Assembly (NCBI GenBank): GCA_028284285.1
Contig: JANQSA010000071.1
Location: forward strand, 1 to 32,047
Direction of reading: 5' to 3'
Length of the DNA stretch: 32,047 nucleotides
Source: Croceivirga sp.
Lineage (GTDB): Bacteria; Bacteroidota; Bacteroidia; Flavobacteriales; Flavobacteriaceae
Every line of letters begins with the position of its first letter. The stretch's first letter is position 1. The notes below the pieces were generated by a model. The model saw only the letters and a list, made by a program, of their open reading frames with translations. It searched no databases and was not told where the DNA came from. Shown piece by piece: positions 20,397 through 29,469 of the stretch. Both the position numbers and the translations under genes were made by a program.

Positions 20397-21158
20397 ATGG
20401 AAGAAAAAACATTTTCATTACAAAACAAACATGCACTCATCACTGGTGGGGGAACAGGTATCGGTTTTGGTATCGCCGAGGCTTTTGTAAGGGCAGGAGC
20501 AAAAGTGGTCATTACCGGCAGGCGTGAAGAAGTATTGAAATCCGCCACGGCGACTCTCGGTAACCATTCTCAATATGTCGTGAATGATATCAGTGAATTG
20601 GAAACACTCCCAGGGCTTATCCAGTACATTGAAAATAGCATGGGGCCACTGGATGTTTTGGTGAACAATGCGGGCATCCACCACAAGGCGTGGGCTGAAG
20701 ATACCACCGACGCCGCTTTTGAGCGTATTCTGCAGACCAACCTAATGAGCGTGTTCTCAATCACCCGTGAGTGCATCAAATACATGAAACCACGCCAAGA
20801 AGGGGTCATACTCATGATAAGTTCAATGGCCGCCCTGTTCGGTCTTGACAGGGTGATAGCCTACAGTGCTTCGAAGACCGCACTGACAGGTTTGGTGAAT
20901 TCCCTGACCACCGAATATGCAAAACACGGTATAAGAACCAATGCCATTGCTCCAGGATGGATTGCTTCGGAAATGTTTCACAAAGCCGTGGAAAAGGACT
21001 TGAATCGAAAACAACAAATTGAGAATCGAATTGCCATGGATCATTTTGGCGAACCAAAGGACATTGGCAATGCGGCCGTTTTTCTGGCCTCAGATGCAGC
21101 CCGATACATTTCGGGAGTTGTACTGCCAGTGGATGGGGGTGCCACCGTGAATTTTTAA
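20397..21158 (+). CDS. Classical short-chain dehydrogenase/reductase (sugar or keto-acid oxidoreductase)
   Basis: NAD(P)-dependent cytoplasmic oxidoreductase of 253 residues. The nucleotide-binding TGGGTGIG lies at 16-23, NNAG at 90-93, and the catalytic N115, S142/S143, Y156-xxx-K160 are intact. The end 'LASDAARYISGVVLPVDGG' is standard. Length and sequence style match gluconate 5-dehydrogenase and 2-keto-3-deoxygluconate 5-dehydrogenase (KduD) relatives, which fits the neighbouring sugar-acid dehydratase. It could oxidise a sugar to its lactone, supplying the lactonase-like protein, or act on the keto acid after dehydration. The 2-base gap to the dehydratase suggests translational coupling. 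Confidence 0.9.
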   Translation: MEEKTFSLQNKHALITGGGTGIGFGIAEAFVRAGAKVVITGRREEVLKSATATLGNHSQYVVNDISELETLPGLIQYIENSMGPLDVLVNNAGIHHKAWAEDTTDAAFERILQTNLMSVFSITRECIKYMKPRQEGVILMISSMAALFGLDRVIAYSASKTALTGLVNSLTTEYAKHGIRTNAIAPGWIASEMFHKAVEKDLNRKQQIENRIAMDHFGEPKDIGNAAVFLASDAARYISGVVLPVDGGATVNF

Positions 21159-21175
21159 ACTTAAAGGACAAAGGA

Positions 21176-22735
21176 ATGCGAACACCACTTTACATGATTT
21201 TGATGCTCTGCTTTTTAAGCGTTGCCGCCAAAGATGTCGTGATAACCGACTATGGTGCTGTTGGGGATGGAACGACCCTGAACACCCAAGCCATACAAAA
21301 GGCCATCGATGCCTGTTTTGAAACAGGGGGCGGTAGGGTTACGGTACCCATCGGGAGGTTTCTGACAGGCACCATCGTATTGAAAGACAATATAGAACTC
21401 CACCTTGTGCACAATGCCGTTTTGTTGGGCACTACCAACAATCCTGATGGGTATGACGGTCCCGCATTGGTTCTCATCGATGGGGTTGAAAACGTATCCG
21501 TCAGTGGCACAGGTACCATCGACGGGCAAGGTTGGCACCAAAACTTCAACAACCGCGGGCGGGAAGTCAAAGTGAGTCGCCCCCAAGAGATTTTCGTCAA
21601 TGACTCAAAGTTCGTGCGCATAACCGGCATAAAACTGCGCAATGCGCCACAATGGGTCATTCGCCTGAAAAAATCGGAATGGATCATCATCGATAACATC
21701 GATATCTATTCCCACGCCAACACGAACAACGATGGAATCGATATTGATGCCAGTAATGTGGTGATCAGTAACTGTACTATCGATACGGATGACGATGCCA
21801 TTGTCTTTAAAAGTTGGACGGAGGATTTTGTAGTCGAGAACGTGGCCATTAGCAATTGCCGTATCGCTTCCAACTGTAATGCCATCAAATTTGGTACCTG
21901 GAGTGCCGTTGGCTTTCGAAACATTTCTATTTCCAATTGTACCATCACTTCCGCAGGGGAAGATAACGTGAGAACACCATGGTATGAACAATATGACGGA
22001 ATTTCCAAACAGCCCACGGTCATATCGGGCTTGGCACTCGAAGTGGTCGATGGTGGATTTATGGACCAAGTGGCCATTTCAAACATAACCATGCAGGGCG
22101 TACAGACACCCATATTCATACGATTGGGAGACCGTGATGGTGTTGGAAGCCTAAAAAATGTACTCATCAACAATATCATCGCCACCAACGAGAGCCGAAT
22201 CACAAGCTCCATTACGGGCATCCCGGGCAGTTATGTAGAAAACGTGACCATCAGGGACATTATTTTTAACAGCAAGGGCACGGGCACCCTTGAGCATACT
22301 GACAAGAACGTACCGGAAAAGAACAAGAGCTATCCCGAAAACAGAATGTACGGAGCAAGCCTGCCCGCCCATGGTTTTTATGTACGGCATGCCAAAGGCA
22401 TACAGTTCGAGAATTTCCGTCTGAACCTGTTGAATCCTGATGCGCGGGCGGCCATCATTTTTGACGATGTATTGAACTCCTCCCTAAAGAACATACAAGC
22501 GGATGTGCCCACAAACGACCAGCCCCTTTTTCGGGTCATCGAGTCGCAGAACATCAGGTTTTCCAATTATCACAGCACAAAAGAATCGGTCGGTACGTTG
22601 CTGTCCGTGGAGGGCGAAAATACCCAGAGAATCATCATGGACAACAACGATTTGTCAAAGGTCAAATCCACTTTTGTCGCCAAAGATGGCGCATCAGAAA
22701 GTGAAGTTTTAATGTTGAACAATCTAAAGGACTAG
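21176..22735 (+). CDS. GH28-like right-handed beta-helix glycosidase (divergent active site)
   Basis: Secreted beta-helix protein of 519 residues with a short Sec signal (MRTPLYMILMLCFLSVAA). The N-terminal 'DYGAVGDGTTLNTQAIQKAI' and later 'GTGTIDGQGW' are pectate-lyase-superfamily hallmarks. The GH28 catalytic positions are partly kept: NNDGID (Asp186, Asp190) stands for the usual NTDG, and DTDDDAIVFKS (Asp205-207) for the GDD motif. The motif usually written GHGISIGS is here CNAIKFGT, putting Asn235 where polygalacturonases have His. The substrate may therefore not be plain polygalacturonate; an unusual uronate-, rhamnose- or sulfate-bearing linkage is possible. It is the only candidate here for cutting inside a chain. 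It sits 17 bases after the SDR and 4 before a sulfatase. Confidence 0.85.
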   Translation: MRTPLYMILMLCFLSVAAKDVVITDYGAVGDGTTLNTQAIQKAIDACFETGGGRVTVPIGRFLTGTIVLKDNIELHLVHNAVLLGTTNNPDGYDGPALVLIDGVENVSVSGTGTIDGQGWHQNFNNRGREVKVSRPQEIFVNDSKFVRITGIKLRNAPQWVIRLKKSEWIIIDNIDIYSHANTNNDGIDIDASNVVISNCTIDTDDDAIVFKSWTEDFVVENVAISNCRIASNCNAIKFGTWSAVGFRNISISNCTITSAGEDNVRTPWYEQYDGISKQPTVISGLALEVVDGGFMDQVAISNITMQGVQTPIFIRLGDRDGVGSLKNVLINNIIATNESRITSSITGIPGSYVENVTIRDIIFNSKGTGTLEHTDKNVPEKNKSYPENRMYGASLPAHGFYVRHAKGIQFENFRLNLLNPDARAAIIFDDVLNSSLKNIQADVPTNDQPLFRVIESQNIRFSNYHSTKESVGTLLSVEGENTQRIIMDNNDLSKVKSTFVAKDGASESEVLMLNNLKD

Positions 22736-22739
22736 ATAC

Positions 22740-24221
22740 ATGAAGAAACAATTGTTGATAGGAAGCATACTATTGGGCCTACTCATTTTGGGAAGCTGCA
22801 ATGAGGTGGAAAAAAAGGAGGAAACATCCAAAAAATCGCCCAATCTGTTGGTCATCATGACCGACGAGCACAATTTTCGAACGTTGGGCTGTTACCGAGA
22901 TTTGTTGTCCGCTGAACAGGCATTTGTTTGGGGTGATAGGCTCGCTGTAAAAACCCCGAACATCGATTTTCTGGCCGATAATGGCACGCTTTTTTCAAAG
23001 TTCTATGCCGTGGCCCCGTTGTGCTCCCCAGCCAGGAGTTCGTTCGTCTCCGGTCTGTACCCACAGCACACGGGCGTAACCGAAAATGACCTACCCATGC
23101 GCGATACCGTTGTGACCTTTGCCGAAATCTTGAAAGAAAATGGGTATGCAACGGGCTTTGCCGGCAAATGGCATCTGGACGGGATGGGCAAACCGCAATG
23201 GGCGCCCGAACGGCGATTCGGTTTTTCCGACAACAGGTACATGTTCAATCGGGGCCACTGGAAAAAGATCATCGATAGCCCTGATGGTCCCTTGATTGAT
23301 GCAGTGAATGCCAAGGGCGATTTCACCTATGCCCTCAACGGTGCGGATGAGACCTCGTATATGACCGATTTTCTAACGGACAAGACCTTGGAATTTATCA
23401 AGGAAAACAAGGAAGCACCCTTTTGCTATATGGTCAGTTATCCTGACCCGCATGGGCCCGATGAGGTTCGTGCGCCCTACGACACCCTGTACAACCACAT
23501 GGCGTTCGCTCCTCCGAAGACCTCTTTGAAAGAGGGTAATAATATTCCTTCTTGGGCCAGCAAGCAAGAACCAGAGGTTGACCAATCGCAATATTTCGGT
23601 ATGGTCAAATGCATTGATGACAATGTCGGTAGGCTTATTGATTATCTGAAGGAAAGTGAGTTGCTACAAAATACCATCATTGTCTTTACCGCAGACCATG
23701 GCGACCTCAGGGGCGAACACCAACGGCGCAACAAGGGTGTTCCCATGGAAGGTTCCGCAAAGGTTCCCTTTATTGTTTATTCCCAAGACTTGGTACAAAA
23801 AGGAGCGACCATAAAGAATGTGTTCAATTCCGTTGACTTTGCCCCCAGCATATTAAACATGATGGGTTTTTCTTCGGATGAGGACATGCAGGGCATTGAT
23901 TTTTCATCACTTTTGACAGCTCCCGATTTGGAAGAAGGCTTTGAGGATTTTACGGTCACCAGAAGTTCCAGCAAAAAAGAAAAATGGATTTCGGGAATGA
24001 CCAGTCGTTATAAATTGGTGCTTTCAGAGCTAGACCCGCCCTGGTTATTGGATTTGGAGGTAAATCCCGACGAGACCATCAACTATATTGAAATGCCCGA
24101 AAAAGAGGAAATCGTCAAGAATCTGGCCGTGATGCTGTCCGATTACGGGCACCAATTTGAAGACCCATATCTAAAGCATCCCAAAATCGCCGAAGACCTT
24201 TCCATACTGCACAACCAATAA
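22740..24221 (+). CDS. Lipoprotein sulfatase (S1 family) no. 3
   Basis: Third sulfatase of the locus. It has 493 residues, lipobox ILGSC (Cys20), and motif CSPAR with Cys95 as formylglycine precursor. The first metal block reads 'VIMTDEHNFRTLGCY', with TDEH instead of the more usual ADD. The later 'FTADHGDLRGEHQRRNKG' block carries the second set of ligands. TDEH and DHG variants are found in S1 groups related to choline-, iduronate- and heparan-type sulfatases; no subfamily is assigned. It differs clearly from the other two, so the three probably attack different sulfate positions. It follows the GH28-like gene by 4 bases and is followed by the hydrolase after 1 base. Confidence 0.93.
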   Translation: MKKQLLIGSILLGLLILGSCNEVEKKEETSKKSPNLLVIMTDEHNFRTLGCYRDLLSAEQAFVWGDRLAVKTPNIDFLADNGTLFSKFYAVAPLCSPARSSFVSGLYPQHTGVTENDLPMRDTVVTFAEILKENGYATGFAGKWHLDGMGKPQWAPERRFGFSDNRYMFNRGHWKKIIDSPDGPLIDAVNAKGDFTYALNGADETSYMTDFLTDKTLEFIKENKEAPFCYMVSYPDPHGPDEVRAPYDTLYNHMAFAPPKTSLKEGNNIPSWASKQEPEVDQSQYFGMVKCIDDNVGRLIDYLKESELLQNTIIVFTADHGDLRGEHQRRNKGVPMEGSAKVPFIVYSQDLVQKGATIKNVFNSVDFAPSILNMMGFSSDEDMQGIDFSSLLTAPDLEEGFEDFTVTRSSSKKEKWISGMTSRYKLVLSELDPPWLLDLEVNPDETINYIEMPEKEEIVKNLAVMLSDYGHQFEDPYLKHPKIAEDLSILHNQ

Positions 24222-24222
24222 A

Positions 24223-25566
24223 ATGACCATGAAGAATTTTACAAGTACCCTATTCCTGATGGCCCTCTTATGGGGTTGCCAACCGAAGGCACAAAATGAT
24301 GGCATTTTGCAGGTTATCCCACCAAAACAAGTGGGCATGTCCGCAGAAAAGCTTTCCTATATCGACTCCCTTGTAGAAAGGTACAGTACGGAAAGAAAAT
24401 TTCCGGGAGGCGTGTTTTTGGTTTCCCGAAAGGGAAAATTGGTCTATTACAAAAACTTGGGCAACAAGACGTTGGAAGCTGATAAACCTTATCAAAAAGA
24501 CGATATTTTTAGGATAGCCTCGATGACCAAAGCGATAACCACCGTGGCTATCATGCAATTATATGAGCGGGGCATGCTTGGGCTGGATGACCCAATATCG
24601 AAATACCTGCCTGCTTTTGAAAATCCTGAGGTGTTGGGGCATTTCAACGAAAAAGATTCCAGTTACACCACGGTTCCCGCAAAAAACAGCATTACCATAC
24701 GCCGCCTTTTGACCCATACCTCGGGTATCGGCAGCATCCGTTCAAAAACCCGAAACCTATCGGCGATTTATGGCAAGCACTACGCAAATATCAGCAGCAT
24801 GAGTGCAGAACCACCGCTTTGGAACACCGAACAGCTTGTTGATAATTTGGCCAAATTGCCCCTTGCCTTTGAGCCGGGTGAGCAGTACCTCTACGGGTAC
24901 AGCATGGATGTGCTCGGAAGGATCATCGAAGTGGTGTCCGGCAAACCGCTTGATGCATATCTGAACGAAAACATATTTGACTCTTTGGGGATGGTCGATA
25001 CGCATTTTTATCCCCCCGAAGAAAAATCGGACAGGCTCGTGCCCATTCATGATTATAAAGATGGAAAAATGGTTATGCGGGAAGGAATGGATCCCTTGGC
25101 GGCCAAAATTGCCGACCCGAACCATAAAATTCCCACCTACCATCGTGGTGGGGGTGGACTCACATCCACAACCATTGATTACGCAAGATTTCTTCAAGCC
25201 CTGCTAAAAGCAAGCCACGGTGTGGAAAATGGGTATAGCAATGCAGCTGAAGATTATCGCATCTTGGGGCGAAAGACCATCGAACTCATGACCTCTGACC
25301 AGTTTGAAAAATTGAACGAAAAGGGCAAGGGCCGCAACAACAATATCGGATTGTCCCACTGCTTGGGCTTTGCCCTGACCACAGCAACTGCCATGGACTC
25401 CCGAAGTCCGGGAACCTACGAATGGGGCGGTTCGGTAAGTACAAAATTTATCGTTGACCCTAAAGAAGAACTGGTTTTTGTCGGGATGTCACAGGCAGTA
25501 CCCGTTTACCACCAAGAGTTCTACGGAAAAATGATTTCGATAATCTATGGTGCCATCGTTGAGTAG
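24223..25566 (+). CDS. Beta-lactamase-fold serine hydrolase (class C/esterase VIII type), lipoprotein
   Basis: A 447-residue protein with lipoprotein signal (FLMALLWGC, Cys19) and the S-x-x-K motif SMTK at Ser100/Lys103. Further blocks are 'RRLLTHTSGI' and 'YGYSMDVLGRIIEVVSGKPL', and the motif near the end is 'WGGSVSTKFIVDP'. Members act as beta-lactamases, D-peptidases or carboxyl esterases. In a PUL, removal of acyl groups such as acetate from the glycan is more plausible than antibiotic resistance, but this is inference. ATG 24223 or 24229 both work. The gene is fused by tight spacing to the upstream sulfatase, so it belongs to the same operon. Confidence 0.88.
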   Translation: MTMKNFTSTLFLMALLWGCQPKAQNDGILQVIPPKQVGMSAEKLSYIDSLVERYSTERKFPGGVFLVSRKGKLVYYKNLGNKTLEADKPYQKDDIFRIASMTKAITTVAIMQLYERGMLGLDDPISKYLPAFENPEVLGHFNEKDSSYTTVPAKNSITIRRLLTHTSGIGSIRSKTRNLSAIYGKHYANISSMSAEPPLWNTEQLVDNLAKLPLAFEPGEQYLYGYSMDVLGRIIEVVSGKPLDAYLNENIFDSLGMVDTHFYPPEEKSDRLVPIHDYKDGKMVMREGMDPLAAKIADPNHKIPTYHRGGGGLTSTTIDYARFLQALLKASHGVENGYSNAAEDYRILGRKTIELMTSDQFEKLNEKGKGRNNNIGLSHCLGFALTTATAMDSRSPGTYEWGGSVSTKFIVDPKEELVFVGMSQAVPVYHQEFYGKMISIIYGAIVE

Positions 25567-25632
25567 AACCCCATTTTTTCATAAAACCTACAATGGCACA
25601 TCTTTTATGGTTTTATCTGCAAAACATCCATT

Positions 25633-27234
25633 ATGGACTTTTTGACCGAACATTGGATTGAGTTTGGCTTTGTCATTGTTTATCTCGTTATCTTGGCGCA
25701 CCATGCTTGGGCGAACAAGGGAACGCGGTTTGATGCCGCCAGCAATCCCTATTGGATTATCGCCATCTCGTTTTTTGCAACCTTTGTCAGCACCAATACC
25801 TTTATAGGCCATGCGGGCAAAAGTTGGGATGCGGGTCTTTTATGGTACCTAAAACTGGCCGCCTACATCTTGTTCACTTGCCTCAGTTGGTTTGTGATTG
25901 CCCCAAAGTTCTTTGCCATGGGCAAGAAATACGGCTCTCGAACCATCGCCGATTTTTTGGGGTATCATTATCGTTCTACGTTGGTAAGAAGGGTAGCCGC
26001 CATAATCATTGTATTGGCGACCTCTCTGTATTTGGTGGCCGTGTATAAAGCGGCATCGCTTGGCCTTCAAGAATTTTTCAATATTGATTATGTGACCTCA
26101 TTGGTCATCATCTTCGTCATCGTCACGATTTACACCAGTACCGGTGGTTTCAGTGCCGTGGTAAAGACCGATGCTTGGCAGGGCGTTTTTTTGGCCATAG
26201 GTGCCGTTGCCGTTTTTACGGCCTTAACGGTTGAAGGCGGTGGACTACCGAACATCATTGGCAAGCTGCGCATTGCAAATCCTGAAATGGTTTCATGGAA
26301 AGGGGGCATACCCATTGCCGAAATCATCGGCCTTTCCTTGGCCGGGGGCATCAAGATGATGGTTGACCCCAGGCAGGTTTCCCGTTTTTACGGCTTGGAC
26401 GACCAAAAACACATTTTAAAAGCGGGATTGATAGCCACTTCGCTCTTCATCATGATTTACGTGCTCATGTTGCCCATAGGCGCATTTGCCCGAACGGTAA
26501 TCCCTGCCGAAGCCATTACCGATTCTGACCAAGTAATGCCCTATCTGCTGGGCGAAGCAAAGATTTTGGGCATCTTTGGGTCGTTGTTGCTTTTGGTGTT
26601 GATTTCAGCCGCCATGTCAACACTTGATTCCGCCCTACTTGTGGCGGCATCGGCAGCAGACCAAGATTTGTTCATGAAAGGGGAAAGCTTAAAAACAAAG
26701 GCCCTTAAAAAATGGACCCAATCAAAACGGAAACCCCACATTCCTGATACCGTGGTGAAAAAAGTAGCCGAATGCCTTGATGCGAAGCACAAAAATCTTT
26801 TGGAAATTGAAAACCGGTTGAAGAAAAGGTTGACCGATGAAGAATGGAACCATCACAAAGATTCGCTCATGGCTGTCGTGAACAGTTCGGCAACGGCCAG
26901 GCAACGGCCATGGTTGACTGTTATTTCGCTGTTGAGCATGCTGTTGGCCCTGAATCCCATTGCGGGCATTGTGGAGATGACGGCTTTTGCAGGCTCCATT
27001 TATGCCGCCTGCTTTTTGCCCACATTGGTCATTGGTATTTTTTGGCGTGGCTCCACTTTTGCAACAATGGCAAGCCTTGTTCTGGGGGCAATAAGCGTAT
27101 TGTTCTGGTTTTTTCTAAAAAAGCAGGGATTGGTGGAAATACATGAGATATATGTGGGAGCCGTGGTCGGAATCGCCATTTACATCCTATTTTCACTCCA
27201 ATCAAAATTGAAAAATTCAAATGGGGTTTACTAG
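25633..27234 (+). CDS. Sodium:solute symporter (SSS family)
   Basis: Inner-membrane transporter that uses the sodium gradient to import a sugar, sugar acid or similar solute. The 533-residue protein has about 13 hydrophobic segments and the family core 'IYTSTGGFSAVVKTDAWQG' and 'SAAMSTLDSALLVAASAADQDLF'. A hydrophilic cytoplasmic insert of about 90 residues follows that motif, rich in Lys/Glu and predicted helical, before the last membrane segments resume at 'RQRPWLTVISLL'. Such an insert is longer than in many SSS members and may regulate or bind a partner. It begins 66 bases after the hydrolase. It overlaps the next gene by 14 bases, so translation is likely coupled to it. Confidence 0.92.
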   Translation: MDFLTEHWIEFGFVIVYLVILAHHAWANKGTRFDAASNPYWIIAISFFATFVSTNTFIGHAGKSWDAGLLWYLKLAAYILFTCLSWFVIAPKFFAMGKKYGSRTIADFLGYHYRSTLVRRVAAIIIVLATSLYLVAVYKAASLGLQEFFNIDYVTSLVIIFVIVTIYTSTGGFSAVVKTDAWQGVFLAIGAVAVFTALTVEGGGLPNIIGKLRIANPEMVSWKGGIPIAEIIGLSLAGGIKMMVDPRQVSRFYGLDDQKHILKAGLIATSLFIMIYVLMLPIGAFARTVIPAEAITDSDQVMPYLLGEAKILGIFGSLLLLVLISAAMSTLDSALLVAASAADQDLFMKGESLKTKALKKWTQSKRKPHIPDTVVKKVAECLDAKHKNLLEIENRLKKRLTDEEWNHHKDSLMAVVNSSATARQRPWLTVISLLSMLLALNPIAGIVEMTAFAGSIYAACFLPTLVIGIFWRGSTFATMASLVLGAISVLFWFFLKKQGLVEIHEIYVGAVVGIAIYILFSLQSKLKNSNGVY

Positions 27235-28252
27235 AAGAAATTTTATAAAGACGACAACGGCAGCATCTTTCTCCTTGGTGATGATGCCCAATACCCTAGT
27301 TTCCAAAAAAGCCAAAAAGAGATATATCATGACCGTAAACGGAAAGATGGAGCCTTCAAAAATGGGACTGTCCCTGACCCATGAACATATTTTGGTCGAT
27401 ATGGAAAAAGGGGCCACCGGAGAAATATGGTGGGAAAGGGAAACAGTAAAAAAAGTGGTGCTTCCTTATCTAAAGGAGATAAAATCGCATGGATGTAAGA
27501 CTTTCTTTGATTTTACACCCAGCTATATCGGAAAGGACGTTAGGTTACTAAAGGAATTGGCTGATGAAACCGGACTGCATATCATCACCAACACAGGTTA
27601 TTACGGAGCCAATAATAACAGACACATTCCTGAACATGTGTACAGGGAATCCCCAGTAGAACTGGCGGGACGTTATATCAGGGATTTCAAAAAAGGCATG
27701 CAGGGCACCAAGATAAAACCGGGTTTTATCAAGACAGCGGTAAACAGGGGGCCGTTGTCCAATCTTCATCAAAAACTGATTAAGGCGGCAGCTTTGGCCC
27801 ACCTCAAGACTGGCTTGACCATTGCCTCACATACCGGGCCGGCAGAACCTGCATTGGAACAAATAGCATTGTTAAAGGAAAATGGGGTTAGTCCCACAGC
27901 TTTCATTTGGACCCATGCGCAGGCAGAAAAGAATCTTTCGATGCACCTAAAAGCTGCAAAAGAGGGGGCTTGGATCAGCTTGGACGGTATCCGTGAAAAA
28001 AATAGTAACCGCTATGTTTCGATGATACGATTTCTAAAAAAGCAAGGTTACTTGAACAAGATATTGTTATCGCATGATGCAGGATGGTACACTCCGGGCG
28101 AGAAAAACGGTGGAAGATTCAGGGGCTATACTGCCCTATTTACCCACTTGCTTCCAGAGTTGAGAAAAAACGGGTTTATCCAAAAAGATATCGACACCAT
28201 GCTGATTCAAAATCCTATGGACGCCTTTGTGATAAAAACTAGAATGATTTGA
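27221..28252 (+). CDS. Phosphotriesterase-family amidohydrolase, Tat-exported; probable lactonase
   Basis: Binuclear metallohydrolase of 343 residues with all PTE ligands: His54 and His56 (LTHEHILVD), the Lys171 expected to be carboxylated (FIKTAVN), His204 (ASHTG), His232 (WTHAQ) and Asp286 (SHDAGW). Natural activities in this family are mostly lactone hydrolysis, so a sugar lactone is a sensible substrate next to a dehydrogenase and a sugar-acid dehydratase. The N-terminus MGFTRRNFIKTTTAASFSL has a twin-arginine signal, so it probably folds in the cytoplasm and acts in the periplasm. That would place lactone opening outside the inner membrane, before uptake. It overlaps the symporter by 14 bases. 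It is the last gene before a 240-base gap. Confidence 0.88.
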   Translation: MGFTRRNFIKTTTAASFSLVMMPNTLVSKKAKKRYIMTVNGKMEPSKMGLSLTHEHILVDMEKGATGEIWWERETVKKVVLPYLKEIKSHGCKTFFDFTPSYIGKDVRLLKELADETGLHIITNTGYYGANNNRHIPEHVYRESPVELAGRYIRDFKKGMQGTKIKPGFIKTAVNRGPLSNLHQKLIKAAALAHLKTGLTIASHTGPAEPALEQIALLKENGVSPTAFIWTHAQAEKNLSMHLKAAKEGAWISLDGIREKNSNRYVSMIRFLKKQGYLNKILLSHDAGWYTPGEKNGGRFRGYTALFTHLLPELRKNGFIQKDIDTMLIQNPMDAFVIKTRMI

Positions 28253-28494
28253 CCAAAATGGCAATTTTTAATAAACGAAGTTAAGAGCATGCCTTGTAAG
28301 GTATATCCATTGTATTTGTGCTTAAGATTCGATAATCCAAGGGGGAATTGTAAAAGGATTGGTACAGCATATACTGTGATTTATAGGGTTAGATACATCA
28401 CTATTGAGGATGGTCCATGTCAAGGAATAAGTATTTCGGGGAGTGGAAGAAAGCAATTTGGATTTTTAAAGTTACACAGAACATGTGGGTAAAA
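28253..28494 (+). promoter_or_regulatory. Gap before the TRAP genes; probable separate promoter region
   Basis: After thirteen kilobases of tight spacing, about 240 bases carry no convincing gene. The TRAP genes may have their own promoter here. No terminator hairpin is clear after the PTE-like gene, so readthrough is also possible. Short frames here have no family features. Confidence 0.35.
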
Positions 28495-29469
28495 ATGAGG
28501 GTTTTCAGCATCTTTTTCATTGGGATTGCCTTTTTGTTGGGATGTAAGAATTCCGAAGGGGCCAAAACCATCCGGTTGGCACACACACTTGATGTGAACC
28601 ATTCGGTACATCAGGCAATGGTAAAAATGGGGGAGGACTTACGTGAGCTTTCCGATGATAGGCTGCACATTGAGATTTATGCCAACCAACAATTGGGAAC
28701 GGAACGTGAATGCCTGGAACTCTTACAGATCGGAAGTTTGGACATGGCCAAGGTTTCCGTAGGCATTTTGGAAAACTTTGCGCCCAAGATGAAAGTATTG
28801 GGGCTGCCATTTCTGTTTAGGAGCAAGGAGCATTCATTTAAGGTAATGGATGGCCCCATAGGACAGCAATTATTGGACAGTGGCCAAAAATATTGGCTAA
28901 AAGGTCTGGGATTCTACGACGCTGGCAGCCGTAGTTTTTATTCCAAAGAGCGACCGATCGAACACCCAGATGATTTGGAGGGATTAAAGATTCGTGTGAT
29001 GGAAAGCAAGACCGCCATGGATATGGTACGCAGTATGGGTGGTTCGCCAACGCCCATCTCTTGGGGCGAGTTGTATACCTCATTGCAACAGGGGGTGGTT
29101 GATGGAGCAGAGAACAATCCACCCAGTTTTTACCTTTCACGGCATTACGAAGTCTGTAAATATTACTCATTGAGTGAGCACACTTTTTTGCCCGATGTAC
29201 TGATTGCTGGAACCCATTTTTGGAATAGGCTTTCAGAACAGGAACGGGTTTGGTTGAAGGAAGCAGTAAAAAATTCAATGGTCTATCAACGAAAATTATG
29301 GACAGAGGCAGAGACCAAGGCCTTAAAAGAAGTACAGAAGGCAGGAGTAGCGGTTATTAGGCCCAACAAGCAACCATTTGAGCAAAGGGTGGAAAAGATT
29401 TATCGGCAATACGAGGATGAAGCCGAGTTATACGCAATAATCCAAGAAATAAAGGCAATGGAACAATGA
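28495..29469 (+). CDS. dctP: TRAP transporter substrate-binding protein (DctP family), lipoprotein
   Basis: Binds an organic acid outside the inner membrane for the DctQ/DctM permease. ATG 28495 gives 324 residues with a lipoprotein signal (MRVFSIFFIGIAFLLGC, Cys17); the longer frame from 28417 has no signal and is less likely. Family blocks are 'HSVHQAMVKMGEDLRELSDDRL', 'LKIRVMESK' with the conserved Arg that binds the substrate carboxylate, and 'VVDGAENNPPSF'. A lipid anchor is not the rule for TRAP binding proteins of Gram-negative bacteria, which are usually soluble. Context suggests uronates, aldonates or lactone-derived acids made by this PUL. The gene overlaps dctQ by four bases (ATGA). 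Confidence 0.93.
   Translation: MRVFSIFFIGIAFLLGCKNSEGAKTIRLAHTLDVNHSVHQAMVKMGEDLRELSDDRLHIEIYANQQLGTERECLELLQIGSLDMAKVSVGILENFAPKMKVLGLPFLFRSKEHSFKVMDGPIGQQLLDSGQKYWLKGLGFYDAGSRSFYSKERPIEHPDDLEGLKIRVMESKTAMDMVRSMGGSPTPISWGELYTSLQQGVVDGAENNPPSFYLSRHYEVCKYYSLSEHTFLPDVLIAGTHFWNRLSEQERVWLKEAVKNSMVYQRKLWTEAETKALKEVQKAGVAVIRPNKQPFEQRVEKIYRQYEDEAELYAIIQEIKAMEQ

Noticed and set aside
21176-22735. Plain polygalacturonase annotation
   Set aside because: The active-site His motif is changed and there are no other pectin genes in the locus.
24223-25566. Antibiotic-resistance beta-lactamase
   Set aside because: The SxxK fold is shared with esterases and peptidases, and the gene is embedded in a glycan operon.
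28289-28492. Short plus-strand frame between the lactonase-like gene and dctP
   Set aside because: No recognisable features, non-typical composition, and overlaps the likely promoter region of the TRAP genes.
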